A DNA stretch of 64,000 nt from Leptodontidium sp. MPI-SDFR-AT-0119. Taxonomy: Eukaryota > Ascomycota > Leotiomycetes > Helotiales > Leptodontidiaceae. Both the position numbers and the translations under genes were made by a program. Below are positions 22,129 through 32,772 of this stretch, piece after piece. Numbering within the stretch: the stretch's first letter is position 1; each line of letters starts with the position of its first letter. The stretch is from positions 2,418,001 to 2,482,000 of the forward strand of contig JAHLEZ010000005.1 in assembly GCA_020726505.1 (NCBI GenBank). Reading direction: 5' to 3'. Below the pieces are notes generated by a model, which saw only the letters and a list, made by a program, of their open reading frames with translations, had not been told where the DNA came from and made no database searches.

Positions 22129-23043
22129 ATGGGTTTCAATTACGCGATCCTCATCCTGCCCATCCGCGTCGTACAAGCAGTCTTCGCATTAATCGTCCTC
22201 GGAACCCTCGCGTATAGTTTGTCTTCCGTCCTTCCCTCCTCCCTATCTATACCCCTCCAAGAACCACTCACTTATTTACTCCCACAACAGCCGCAAACAA
22301 AACTTTCGACTCCCCCTCTGAAGTAAACTTCCTAATCTTCGCCTCGATTTGGACCCTCCTCGCTCTCGTCTACCTCCTCCTCGCACCAGCCAAATTCCCC
22401 GAGTTCGCACACAAGTTCGCCATCCTCGGCGTCGAAGCCGTGACCATGATCTTCTGGTTCGCCGGCTTCATCGCCCTCTCCGATCTCCTGGGTGATTGGG
22501 AATGTGGATCCAGTTTTGGACGACAAATTAAAATTTGTCGCACCAGCATTGCGGGTGATGTCTTTGCTGCTTTTGAGTGGTGAGTCTTGTTTACTTTTCC
22601 TTGCTTTACTTTTTCTGTGTTAGGAGATATTCTAGTTGTCATCCTCCGCCGCTCTGATTATTACCACCAATCCTCTTCGTTTAAATACTCTCGGCTTCCG
22701 GAGGAGCATCACTCTCCTACCTCGCCTCGCTTATCTCACGGGCGTGTGGTGACGCTCCGCTGGCCCTCCGGGCGCCACTACCGTGGAGGCTGAGAGGAAG
22801 AAAAAGGTCCAGGTGTTTTTTCCTTTGATGAGATGGGTTTTAAGCGAATGAGGACGGCAGACAAGGCGGCTCAAGTGCTTGTGTTTGATGTTCAATGTGC
22901 ATGTCGGAGTTCTGAAGTCCACGCTAACTCACTATTCCAGGGTACTCTTCGCCATCACGACTGGTATTGCCGCTCTCCATGCCTGGAAGAACAAGGGCGA
23001 GACGACCGTGAAGCAGGATCCTGTTGCTGAGGCACAAATCTAA
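22129..23043 (+). CDS. MARVEL-domain membrane protein
   Basis: Exons 22129-22216, 22291-22579 and 22941-23043 join to 159 residues. Four membrane spans can be read: IVLGTLAYSL-side helix at residues 5-28, IWTLLALVYLLL, AVTMIFWFAGFIALSDLLG, and WVLFAITTGIAALHAW. The loop CRTSIAGDVFAAFEW before the last span is a common MARVEL signature in fungi. These proteins sit in the plasma membrane or eisosome-like domains, as with Nce102, and organise membrane lateral structure; the exact role here is not known. The second intron is 361 nt, several times longer than others in the window. The third-exon junction rests on restoring TGG and the family pattern, so that intron is the least certain part of the model. 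Confidence 0.75.
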
Positions 23044-23376
23044 GGGCGAATACGGAAGTGGTATGTTGCCAGATGAACGAAGTAGGAGGAAGGGGGGATG
23101 GGAGTAAGGATGGGAGTCTTTCGTTGCTTTTCTGGAAATACCCTGGGTCCCTTTTCATCCTTTTTTCTGACAGGCGCTCGCATGTTCATGATACCACTCA
23201 ATGCACCACGATTTCTCTCACCACATGAGAACGTTGGTTTGGGCTTCTTGCTCCTTAATTCTTCCTGCTTAATTCTTGCTCCTTAACTTTGCTAGTTGGA
23301 ATGGTGTTTCTGTGCTTGTTTGGTTCCTGTACGTGAGAGGAGAGTTTCTAAACAACTAGTCTACGACATAGTAATT
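23044..23376. other. Convergent 3' region
   Basis: 333 bases between the 3' ends of the MARVEL gene and the minus-strand 222-aa gene. It holds a local near-duplicate phrase (TTCTTGCTCCTTAA at about 23246 and 23274). No gene is seen. Confidence 0.5.
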
Positions 23377-24163
23377 CTACCGTGCAAATGCAGCAACGAA
23401 AGTATTCCAAACCAGTCCATCAAGACCTTTCTTCGCTTCACTTACAGCCTCGCTACTCATAACTTTCTCTCTCACCTATCATACAGTCAGCAACATTCCT
23501 CCCACTACCACACTTACGACATCCAGACTCAAATTCAAACTCACCTCCTTCGATTCCCACCCCAAAACACCAATCCACAACTTCTCAGGCTGATTCAAGC
23601 TCGTTCCTTGAATGGTCTTCATACCACCTGCAGCATCAACGAACTCCTTCCAAGCACCCCTCGCCTCCTCGTCACTCCCCTCCCCAATCTTCACCTGCCA
23701 CACCTCCGTCAACGCAGTCCCGAAAACATCGCTAGGTCTCAAATCGGTATCATATATCTGCGGATTCGGAGGTGCGAGGGAGTGGAGCTTCGCGACTGCC
23801 CCGAAAGATTTGAATCCCTCGCTTGCGAGTAGAGCGTAGAAATGTTCTGCTTTCTCCCATTCTGTAGACGGCATTAGAAGACCACTCTCATCGTAGCGAG
23901 TATGGAAATCTGGGTAAGAGATATGACGAAATTTGAAGCAGAGAAGAGGTGACCAAACCGAAGCCAAGACAAGGTCTAAAGTCACTGGAGACATCTTTTC
24001 CATTCTCGAGGAGAAGTTTGCCGAAAGCACGCTGTTTTGGACCAGTCCCAGGCTCGGACTTATCAAGTAGGTCGTTAAGGAAGGGTGCGAGAGTCGAGGG
24101 GAATGCAGCGATGGTATCTGCTTCTTGCTTAAGTGTTGGGAGGACGAATTCGGTGATAGCCAT
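23377..24163 (-). CDS. Unrecognised 222-aa cytosolic protein, possible dimeric alpha-beta barrel fold
   Basis: Exons 24163-23959, 23909-23545 and 23475-23377 join in frame to 222 residues. I do not recognise the family. The start MAITEFVLPTLKQEADTIAA and the closing LWIGVLGWESKEVREKV resemble the strand-helix arrangement of EthD/ABM-like dimeric alpha-beta barrels, where GWES-type motifs recur. The central part (STEWEKAEHFYALLASEG) is helical. There is no signal peptide or membrane span. The first donor (GTTTGG) is weak; a GTCTTG site 10 bases earlier would not keep the frame as neatly. The gene is divergent from a Zn2Cys6 regulator across 518 bases, which hints at linked control. Confidence 0.6.
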
Positions 24164-24681
24164 GGTTGCGAGAGGCGTTTGATGAAGATTTTTGAGCTGA
24201 AGGAGAAGATGTATTGTATTGTACTAGAGAGTGGAGAGAATTCCGAAGACAAATCTTCCCTTTTATACTTTTCCATCACGGCTCGCTCTTCGGACCAAGG
24301 CGCACAGAGCGCATCCCATCTCATCGGAACAATTTCTGACAGTTCAAAGGATCCAAACCTTCATCCAGAAAAGGCACAAGGTCCCCTACAAAGCTGACAA
24401 AATGTTTTGCTACAACTCGGAACCAAAGCGGAAATCTGCAAAGTAAGCTGATGCCATGCCCAAATAGCATTTTCCGTAGTGTTGTTTTGGAGCAGTTGAT
24501 GGAACCGAGGCAAGGTCACGTGGAGTGGAATTCCGCCAAAAGTGGGTCAAATATCCGACACATTCATTCTCAACGATGTGGGATCAGATTTCCTCCTGCT
24601 TGCGAATCTCAGCACCACACCTGTCGGCGGAGTTCCACGCTGAGGTTTAAATCACAAACCCACTGATACGAATCACAAAAC
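24164..24681. promoter_or_regulatory. Shared upstream region between the 222-aa gene and the Zn2Cys6 gene
   Basis: The flanking genes point outward. The short CGG half-sites expected for Zn2Cys6 proteins occur (for example near 24550-24640), but no symmetric pair with constant spacing is clear. Confidence 0.4.
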
Positions 24682-25814
24682 ATGGATCCAAGCGTCGTGA
24701 TAGTGCATCGGAGCGACACGAGGCGGAAGGCGTGTGCCGGCTGCGTGAAAGCCAAGCGGAGATGTGACCTCACTCTACCCGCTTGCTCGCGATGCACGAA
24801 AAGGAACATTGGCTGCAGCTATGTATGCGGATCATCTATCAGTATTTGCAGGGTCGGGTCTAACGACTTCAGGGCGGTAATGGTATTGTGATTGGTGAGC
24901 AGGCTGTGGTCTCCACTGAGTTGGAGACTGTGCCAATATGGCCTGTCATCCCTTTCACCCCACCACCAGAACCGACCTTAGAGATGGGATATGAGAACTT
25001 CCTCTCGTCGCCATATACATCGTTCTCTTTCCCGCACTTGGTCACCGCCGATCCGTTTCAAGTCGAATACTGTGTATCTGAATTGCAACGGTCTGTCGAG
25101 ACGCTTGTTCTGGAAGGACGAACGACTTTTATGCACCCGGATCTATATAGCGAATCAATGCCGGAAATCTATCAAGATTTGATAGGAATATGTAGTTTCT
25201 ACATGCAGCGAACCCCTCAGAACTATCCTATGGTGTTCCGGATGATGGATGCAAGGCTGAGGAAGCTCGGAGAGTCGGCAAAGTCTGTTGTCCAGCTTGG
25301 ACACTGGCTTCTCCATGTACAGACACTCATCATGTACCAAATTATGCGGTTGTTCGACGGAGATTCCGAACAGAGAACAAAGGCAGAAAACGATATGAAA
25401 GTCCTCGATGCTTGGACTGAGAGGTTACAAGCTGAGTTTTCCGAAGCCGATCTTGCGCCTGTGGAACCAACCCGCAATTGGATCATGATGGAGAGTATTC
25501 GACGCACGCTTATGGTCTCATGGCTCATCAGAGGGATGTACAAGTCGATCATGGAAGGAGTTTGTGATGTCGTTCCGGTCTTGGCAAGGCTACTGGTTTC
25601 GGAGAATGCTGAAGCCTGGGATGGAATGTCACCAGTGGTGCAGAATCAGAATCTGGTCACCTACCCCGATTATGTTGAAAGGTGGAATGTTGGAAAAGTA
25701 AAGAACGTGAATCTGTACGAGATGATACTGTTGAGGGCTTGTCCCGATGCCATCATTGAGGGGCTATCGAGGTGGGGTCAATTGGAAAGTCGGTCGAGAT
25801 TTTTGGACTCATAA
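24682..25814 (+). CDS. Zn2Cys6 fungal transcription factor, short form
   Basis: Exons 24682-24822 and 24873-25814 join to 360 residues. The binuclear cluster is complete and well spaced: Cys18, 21, 28, 35, 38 and 45 (CAGCVKAKRRCDLTLPAC, then SRCTKRNIGC). The rest (about 55-360) is helical, with no clear middle homology region, and is much shorter than the 600-800 residues usual for Gal4-type activators. Similar short proteins often regulate adjacent genes, including metabolite clusters. It faces the 222-aa gene, the most natural target. The intron lies just after the DNA-binding domain, as is common in the family. Confidence 0.9.
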
Positions 25815-25997
25815 GTACAGCAATCTGGTATCTCATCATACCCATTCTTCAAACAAACACGGGGTGTCGAGCCATCCATCCTACAAATTTCGACGACTTG
25901 TGTGGTCGTAATTCCACGAAGCAAAGCAGGAGCTTGGGGGAGAGAGCGTGGGCTTTCGACAATGTGTGAAAGTGATGCAGGTTGTAAAATAGCAAAA

Positions 25998-27185
25998 TCA
26001 TCCACTCTCCGCTGCCTCGTCTGCCTCTGTGAGCCGCCGTACAAGTTCTATCTTCTTGTCACTCTCCTTGTAGACAATTCCCCGTTCGTGACAGATTCTG
26101 GTTAATCCACCCATGTACATGTCCTGATAGTCAATCTTTCCAGTATCCAGCCACTTCAGCATCGCAGCTTTGGGTCCATAGCCAGGCATTCCCCTCCTCG
26201 AACATATCTCAGACAATTGTCGTTCCGTCCTGTCAGCCCAGTGCGAGTCTTTCCAATTGTAGTCACACACTGGTACAGCCTTCTGCCGCGAAGCCCACAT
26301 TTCTTGTTGAATCCTAGCATCCTCATCGCTCTCCTTCCTTTCCCGAGAATCCCCAATACGCTCTACAGGGTGTCCAATGTACGATTCCATCTCTGCTTCG
26401 TTTTCCTGCATCTGTTCCTTGCGGACCTTGAGGGTTTTCGTCAAATCCTTCTTTTCGTGATTGAACAGTCTCCTTGCCATCGCCTCTTTGCTACCGGTTG
26501 TGGACAAGTTCTGTTTCTGAAGCCTTTTGGCGAGTTGTGCTGGCGTCATTTCCGTGTATGGATTCTCCGACAATGATTGAAGCTTCGTTTCCATTTCAGC
26601 AATAGATTGACCCCAAATCTCACGCCGGACGTAGAGAATTGTGGCATGGGAGTCTCCAGTATCGTGGTCAATCTTGTCATTCAGCCGAATGCGCTGGATC
26701 TTTATGTCCCTGGTACCCGACGCCGCACCTGTTACATGTCTTCTGCTCAGTATTTCTGACAACTCGGTTGCAAGAAGGGATTCGTAGTCAATCGAAGAGT
26801 TCTTGAGTCGTGTGATAAGTTCCTCCCGTGTACCCTCCGTTGGCATATCTCTATCGACGAGGAAAGCACGGAGCTTGCTGTCGTCTTTCGTGTCGTAGTC
26901 GAATACCTCCTGTCGCAACGCAGGGCTTCTATCTTCGTCCGGAGTGTCCTCTTCGACTGGTTCCGATTGTGCAAAGTATTTGGAGTTCGGTCGGCGGATA
27001 ACCGAGTTTCGAAATTTGTTCTTGATGTATGTGCTGGGTTTCGAAGTAGCCTTTTGCTCGACGCGTCTCCCTCCGTCCTCCTTCTCCTCCTTTCCACCTG
27101 GCTTCCCCCTCGACGATGTTCTTGCAGATTTCGAAGGTATTGCATTGCGATCCACTTCCGCCAATGGTCTCTTTGCACGAGGCAT
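25998..27185 (-). CDS. SAP-domain-repeat protein
   Basis: A single exon codes 395 residues. The N-terminal 70 are basic and Ser/Gly-rich (MPRAKRPLAEVDRNAIPSKS...), likely a nuclear signal and disordered linker. At least three SAP-like helix-extended-loop-helix units follow: DDSKLRAFLVDRDMPTEGTR, MTPAQLAKRLQKQNLSTTGS, and ERQLSEICSRRGMPGYGPKA, with a fourth possible near the C-terminus (GLTRICHERGIVYKESDKKI). SAP motifs bind DNA, often A/T-rich, in chromatin or RNA-processing proteins. I do not recognise a specific ortholog. It overlaps nothing and lies tail to tail with the Zn2Cys6 gene. Confidence 0.85.
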   Translation of the reverse strand: MPRAKRPLAEVDRNAIPSKSARTSSRGKPGGKEEKEDGGRRVEQKATSKPSTYIKNKFRNSVIRRPNSKYFAQSEPVEEDTPDEDRSPALRQEVFDYDTKDDSKLRAFLVDRDMPTEGTREELITRLKNSSIDYESLLATELSEILSRRHVTGAASGTRDIKIQRIRLNDKIDHDTGDSHATILYVRREIWGQSIAEMETKLQSLSENPYTEMTPAQLAKRLQKQNLSTTGSKEAMARRLFNHEKKDLTKTLKVRKEQMQENEAEMESYIGHPVERIGDSRERKESDEDARIQQEMWASRQKAVPVCDYNWKDSHWADRTERQLSEICSRRGMPGYGPKAAMLKWLDTGKIDYQDMYMGGLTRICHERGIVYKESDKKIELVRRLTEADEAAESG

Positions 27186-28063
27186 CTTTCACTGTTCGGT
27201 GTTCTGCCGTGGATGGTGGTGATATCTGTTTGGGGAGCTTTGGTTGACGCGATCTAATGTTTTGATTCGGATGGATCAATGATAGGCCGATGACGTCGAA
27301 AAGGAGAGTGGGTCATCGCTTAGATTCCACCCTCTCGACGACATGTCGTCCTAGAACATCGTCCCAAATATGCTTTCTATTTCTCATGTTTATATTCGTC
27401 TAATTTCTATCTTCCCAAATTCTTCTGGGACTCTGTGTCCAAATTGTGATGCCGCTGAGGATTTATCGCACACGGTTCCTTCCGGAAGGCTGGAAACCCA
27501 GCACACCAAGCCTTGGTACGGGGGCTGGAACGGACACCTTGTGGACCCATGACAGCAAGTCAGCAAAATTCTATCAGTGTGCCTTTGAATGTCTTTATCA
27601 TCTAATTGTAAGTCCGCCAATTTGTCGTTCTGCATGAGGGGATGCATAACGGCTGCAGCCTCTTCCGCGAAGCTTGAGATCACATCCCAATCGACTCCCG
27701 GCTTCTAAATCCCCAGAATTGCCATGTAACTTACGGTTAGAGTGGGCCGCAAATGCTGGGCGAATATCAAATCTCTTCGTGCCAAGATACGGGTGTGACA
27801 ATAGTTGACTTGGCAGCCGGAACAGACACCAATTGGACGACCGGCATTGAATGCAAGGGGAACAGAGAACCCGAGATCGAGATGACCCGAACTTTGGAAT
27901 TTATATAGCTTCGAGGTCCCCACGAGTAGTCTAGACGATGAGAATAGATTTTTGGAGTCGGGCACTAGATTTGCTAAGGGTTTGATCGGATCTCCAGAAC
28001 GCTGACGTCTGACTCCCCCTTCTTACTACCCACGAAAACTCTACAATCTCAAAATCCTCGAAA
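27186..28063. promoter_or_regulatory. Divergent region between the SAP gene and the ZIP gene
   Basis: 878 bases between two outward-pointing starts; both promoters lie here. Frames inside (up to 97 codons) overlap on both strands and match no family. I see no clear zinc-response element. Confidence 0.45.
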
Positions 28064-29357
28064 ATGCCATCACAATCCCCAAGAGCGGTGTTCAGGCGTC
28101 AAGCCGCGGCTGAGTCTTGTCACATTCCCGAGATCTCAGACGACTACAATCTGCCCCTCCATGTTGGGGCTCTCTTCATAATCTTGGCGGTGTCCTTCAC
28201 AGCATGTGTTCTTCCTATCATCGTGGTGAAGGTGCCAAAGCTGCGAATCCCTCCCACAACACTTTTCGTTGTACGGCACTTTGGAACAGGAGTGCTCATT
28301 GCCACGGCATTCGTGCATTTGTTGCCCACAGCCTTCATTTCCCTCACGGATCCGTGCTTGCCTTCCTTCTGGCATGAGACATACCCGGCAATGGCTGGTG
28401 CTTTCGCACTGGCTGCCGTCTTTGGAATCATCATCATTCAAATGGTCTTCAGTCCAGGGAAGAACTGCTGTGCTTTCCCGGCCTCAATGATGGAGAAGGG
28501 ACCAATGAAGGGAGCCGGCGTTCTGTATGCAGGTCCTGATAACGAGCAACGTAGGTCACTGATGCGATTCAAATTTTCAAACTGACACAAAGCAGAAGCT
28601 CCCGGAAATCTCCATGGAAGAGATTCCAGCACTGGTAGGCAACTTCAGCAAGTCACTGCCCACAGTGCAGAACTTGATGCAATTGAACGACGCCAAAGCC
28701 AGCTTCCACACAAGCATGGACTGGAGCATGGTATGGAGCCATTGGTGTCGTTGACACCCCTCTCCCCGGAGCAGAAACATAAAAAGGAATTGATGCAATG
28801 CATTCTTTTGGAATTGGGAATCCTCTTTCACAGCGTGTTTATTGGAATGGCTCTGAGTGTAGCAACCGGAAACGATTTCATCATTCTCTTAATTGCCATC
28901 TCGTTTCATCGTGAGTCCATCCGCTCCATATCTCAACCGAATCTGACAAGAATAGAATCGTTTGAGGGCTTGGCGCTTGGATCTCGAATTGCAGCATTGA
29001 CCTGGAACCCGAATGCCTGGCAACCTTGGTTGATGGCCCTTGCCTACGGGTGCACGTAAGTTTGCCATCTCTCACAAAGAGCTCACTGACATCTCCAGAA
29101 CCCCAATCGGACAAGCAATCGGTCTTGCCACCCATACGTTGTATAGTCCCGAGTCTGAAACAGGACTTTTGATTGTGGGGATTTTCAATGCGATCTCAGC
29201 TGGTCTATTGACTTATGCATCAATAGCTGATCTGATCGTGGAGGATTTCTTGAGTGATGAGAGCTGGAGGGTGTTGAGGGGTAAGAAGAGAATTTTTGCA
29301 TCGTTGCTGGTATTTGCTGGTGCATTTGGAATGAGTTTGATTGGTGCATGGGCATGA
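28064..29357 (+). CDS. ZIP-family zinc/iron transporter
   Basis: Exons 28064-28550, 28596-28910, 28956-29055 and 29099-29357 join to 386 residues. Eight membrane spans can be counted, with a long His-containing loop (HSAELDAIERRQSQLPHKHG) between spans 3 and 4. The signature spans are present: HSVFIGMALSVA in TM4 and HQSFEGLALGSR in TM5, carrying the metal-site His and Glu residues. Members bring Zn2+ or Fe2+ into the cytosol from outside or from the vacuole. Length and loop match plasma-membrane fungal ZIPs such as Zrt1/2. Each intron sits at or near a span boundary. I see no defect. Confidence 0.93.
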
Positions 29358-29818
29358 ACAGTTAGTTATTTCGAACGCATAACTGTGGAAACGAACCTAG
29401 AAATACAGTTCAAGTCATGTATTCGACTTAAATCAAGCCCAAGGATCGAAGGGATGCGAACCATCCCCCATCGAACTTCTAACTGAGACCTGCCCCTAGT
29501 CCTCCTATCCTGTGAAAGTGGAAACATTCGCGAAATGAGCAAGTGCTGACGGGCTTGGTCATCAAATGCACATCTGAGTACATCCTTGATATCAAAAGCT
29601 TAGTAGAGTCAGAATGTTGAATTCTTATGATCTTAATTCATGTGCACTTCTCCATTGACCCACTCAAGCTTCTGTCCTTGTCTATTCAAAAGATTGTTTT
29701 CCACCTCTCATGACCACTGCTCTCTATTCTCAACTTCCCGTCGGTAGTTTGCGCCACCTCATTCATGTCATTTACCCTCTGTCTGGAGAGTTAGTGGATG
29801 AATAGACCTTTCGCTCTA
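29358..29818. other. Convergent 3' region
   Basis: 461 bases between the ends of the ZIP gene and the minus-strand HEIGH-motif gene. A/T-rich with no frame of note and no recognisable RNA gene. Confidence 0.5.
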
Positions 29819-31048
29819 TCACAATCTCATCCTTCCAGCCCTCTTCTCGTTTCGAGTCCTCTTAGACTCTTCCATCCAACCCTCTTGCCTCTTGACTGCC
29901 CGTTTTCTCTCTGTTTCATTGACAAATAACTCGCCACTGTATACTGTTTCGATCATGACTTTCGATATGGTGTCATTCGAAACGCCAGGCATGCCAAAGA
30001 CTACATTTGGCTTCGGCTTCGTGGCTGGATCCAGCTTCGCATTCCCCATAGGAACCGTTTCGCTATCTGCCCATCGTCGATCACAAACGCCACCTTGGCC
30101 CATTGCATTATCTTGAAACGCGCGATAGACAGTCAACTGATTGATCAGACAGTGCCACGTTTGGCCAAAAGCAGGGTCCAGTCCCCCAGGATTGACTCTC
30201 TCGAACATGGCAACAACACCTATCTGGGCAAAGTCTTCGCCCAAGCCTCCTATTTGGTACAAAAACATCAGTATCGATAACGGCGGAAGAAAGGAGGTTG
30301 GGACATACCGATATTCGAGTAGTCATCCGGGACGCAGGAATCTTGCCGAACTGCATCCGACCATTCCCATCGAGTGCTGACGGTTGGGGACCCGTGGTTG
30401 TACTGATCTAGTGCATGACCAATTTCATGCTGGAAGACCGATGGCACACCCACCGAGCCTCTAAAAAGAGCGAGGGCACCATTCCAGTACGCCGAGTTTG
30501 CTCCAGGTACAGCGACAATATTTACAACCCACTGACGCTCGTGGACAGGAAGACGGCCAAAGAGATCGATCATGTCAATTTGACTGACATATGTTAGCGG
30601 AAGCGCATCAGACTTGGCTATTTATCACTCGTGCGTTAATTACCTCAAGCTGGCACCGCGATGCTAATGAAGCAAATACATCAGCCTGAACTCTATTCCA
30701 ACTTCTGTACGTTTCGTACAGGGAATTCATGGGGAGTGAAGATGGGGAACTAACACGACAGAATGTCCAAGCTTGACTACAATCCGTGTAATGTACGTTG
30801 AACACTTCAACATCCCAAGGGCTGAGATTTTCACCTCGTATCGCATCTAAACAAAGCTGGGGAATCCAGCCATTACCCCATTGATCCCAGTTACTCTGTG
30901 TGGGAACCAGGTGCTGGTACAGACTAGGGTCAATGAGACCTGAGATGCCTGATCCCCAAAGTGATCTTAGGGGTAGTTGGGCTAGGGCTGGGGAGCTGAA
31001 CAGGCTGCCCACCAGCGTGATGGATTTGAGAGAAGAAATGTAAACCAT
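29819..31048 (-). CDS. Secreted Con-13-like protein with a zincin HEIGH motif
   Basis: Exons 31048-30755, 30663-30644, 30583-30309 and 30249-29819 join to 339 residues. A signal peptide covers about residues 1-22 (MVYISSLKSITLVGSLFSSP..ALA). The segment QWGNGWIPQLCLDAI and the FGRLPVHERQWV block resemble fungal conidiation-specific protein 13 homologs. HEIGHALDQ at residues 157-165 is a classical HExxH zinc-metallopeptidase motif, set in an otherwise unclassified sequence. So it may be an extracellular peptidase, but a third ligand is not obvious. Exon 2 is only 20 nt (codes HRGASLS with the junctions) and was found because reading straight through the previous exon destroys the frame. The C-terminus is Arg/Glu-rich (KRQEGWMEESKRTRNEKRAG). 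Confidence 0.75.
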
Positions 31049-32242
31049 TCTGAGTGATATAGAAGAGGATAGATGAGAGATGAGTGGGATGATACTTCGA
31101 AAGAGCAATGAGGAGGACTTCTTATACCTTTTGGGACCAGACGAGCGAGGAATGCACGTTTTCTGTGCCACTCGCGATGCTGGGGCTTCTCGTACTTTCT
31201 GAAAATAGGGAGACTAGCTCAGGATTACTGGTAAGGGGGAAAAAAAAATCAGATCCAGTATGGAATAGGCAGGAGAATGCAACACAGCGGCCAAGTAACA
31301 GAGAAAAGGCTCCGTTACCATGCCGAATACACGCGAGATGATACGATGAACAAGAATCTTTCTCACTTGCTAGCTTAATCGGATCCTCAAGTTGGCAGAT
31401 TGTCCGACTTGGCGTTTTGAACTCTGCAAGTTGAAGCATTCCATTTTGAGACATGTAAGATGCCCGCCCAAATCCATGTATTCTGTATCCAAAAAGCAAA
31501 TGAGCCTATGATGCCATTGGGTTTGAAGACAAATAAGCAACACAGCCCGATGCTTTTCTCGTTCCGAATCGAGACATTGATTTTTCTAACGATGCGTTCG
31601 GCTAATAAATAGATCAGTCTGCAGACAGAAGAAGCTGCAAGTAATACGGTGGCGTTGCCTGAATTCTGGATGCGAACATGCTTGAAAAGTGAGGAACTTT
31701 GTTCTATTACATGTGTTTGTCAAGCTAAGCACTGCATGAAGATTCACCACTTCATGTTCCGAGTAACAGACTGAAGACCCTTGCAACGTAAATCGCTTGA
31801 CCATTTGTCTTGCAATTAAGCTATGTCCGATCTTAAGCTTTAACGACTTGATTGGATTGATGATTCCCAATCCCGAGCGCCGAAGTGGGATATTCAAGTG
31901 AAGTCACAAGCGTCAATCAAAAGCGGGTGGGGGAGGCAAGGATTTTTGCAATGTGACTCTAGTCTCATCATACATCTGACTAGAAGATCAGACGAACTCC
32001 TACCATCTTCAAACCTCTATTACCTAAAGCAGCACAAGAATCAATATCGATTTCCCGAATAAGAGCGAATGCGGGCTGCACTCAGGTCAGTCTCCGCTGC
32101 CAAGGTCAGATGGTAAGCAAGCACAGAATGCAGGAACGAGAGCGAACTGTATGTAGCACTTGGAAAGAAATTTTCAGTGGCACAGTTATTCCGCTATCTG
32201 CATTAGGATTGATGTAAAAGAGATCATGCCGGGGGCGCTTGC
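31049..32242. other. Upstream region of the Con-13-like gene plus non-coding sequence
   Basis: Promoter side of the minus-strand Con-13-like gene, then about 900 bases without a supported gene. No piece of the missing N-terminal half of the dehydrogenase pseudogene could be found here. Confidence 0.45.
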
Positions 32243-32671
32243 AAACTGGCCAACATATTGTTTGCAAAGTCACTGGCGGTTAAGCTTTCAACAAGAGGCA
32301 TCCATGCTTATTCTTTCCATCCAGGGCGGGTCGTCGAGACGAGGTTGGCAGATAACCTTCCAGATGTCTCTGATGGAGCTGCATCTCTGGATCGCTTTGT
32401 ACAGCAAGGTATGCTTGCAATTCATATCTGTGGAGAGAGCTCGAAGAACTGACAAATACAGGCCGCAAAGTTCCGGACGCCAATTCAACGGCAGAAGGTT
32501 CTGCAACTACCTTGGTGGCAGCGTTGGATCCTGCAGTAGAGAATATGTCTGGGGCGTATCTGAACGATTGCTCGGTGTATGAACCTACACCGTTTTCGAC
32601 AGACCCGAGAAATGCAGAGAAGTTGTGCGGGGATGAGCGAAGAGCTGATTGGGGAGAGATTTGAATGGTAA
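32243..32671 (+). pseudogene. Short-chain dehydrogenase/reductase pseudogene, C-terminal part only
   Basis: The first bases read KLANILFAKSLAVKLSTRGI and then HAYSFHPGRVVETRLADNLP, which is the SDR stretch that follows the catalytic Tyr-x-x-x-Lys (retinol dehydrogenase/WW-oxidoreductase-like). The Tyr and the whole NAD-binding N-terminal half are missing; the sequence starts right at the catalytic Lys. A normal intron remains at 32409-32461 and the frame continues as TTLVAALDPAVENMSGAYLN. Around 32625 one base change shifts the frame: beyond it MSEELIGERFEW and a TAA at 32669-32671 complete the expected C-terminus. 5' truncation plus frameshift make it non-functional. Confidence 0.85.
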
Positions 32672-32772
32672 TCTAGCGAGATATCGGAAGAGAGTTTATT
32701 TTCACAATACAACTTATTTACAGGCTTTTCCGAGTCATGATGTGTCACAACCTTCCCCCCCAAAAATATTAC

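Noticed and set aside
27390..27965. Small minus-strand frames between SAP and ZIP genes
   Set aside because: Overlapping frames in two phases, no domain, within a divergent promoter.
30608..30755. Read-through of exon 1 of the Con-13-like gene to a stop at 30608
   Set aside because: It would end the protein before the HEIGH motif; splicing at 30755 and the 20-nt exon restores the family pattern and the frame.
32160..32582. 140-codon plus-strand frame as a gene
   Set aside because: Wrong frame of the SDR pseudogene; the SDR motifs are in the neighbouring frame.
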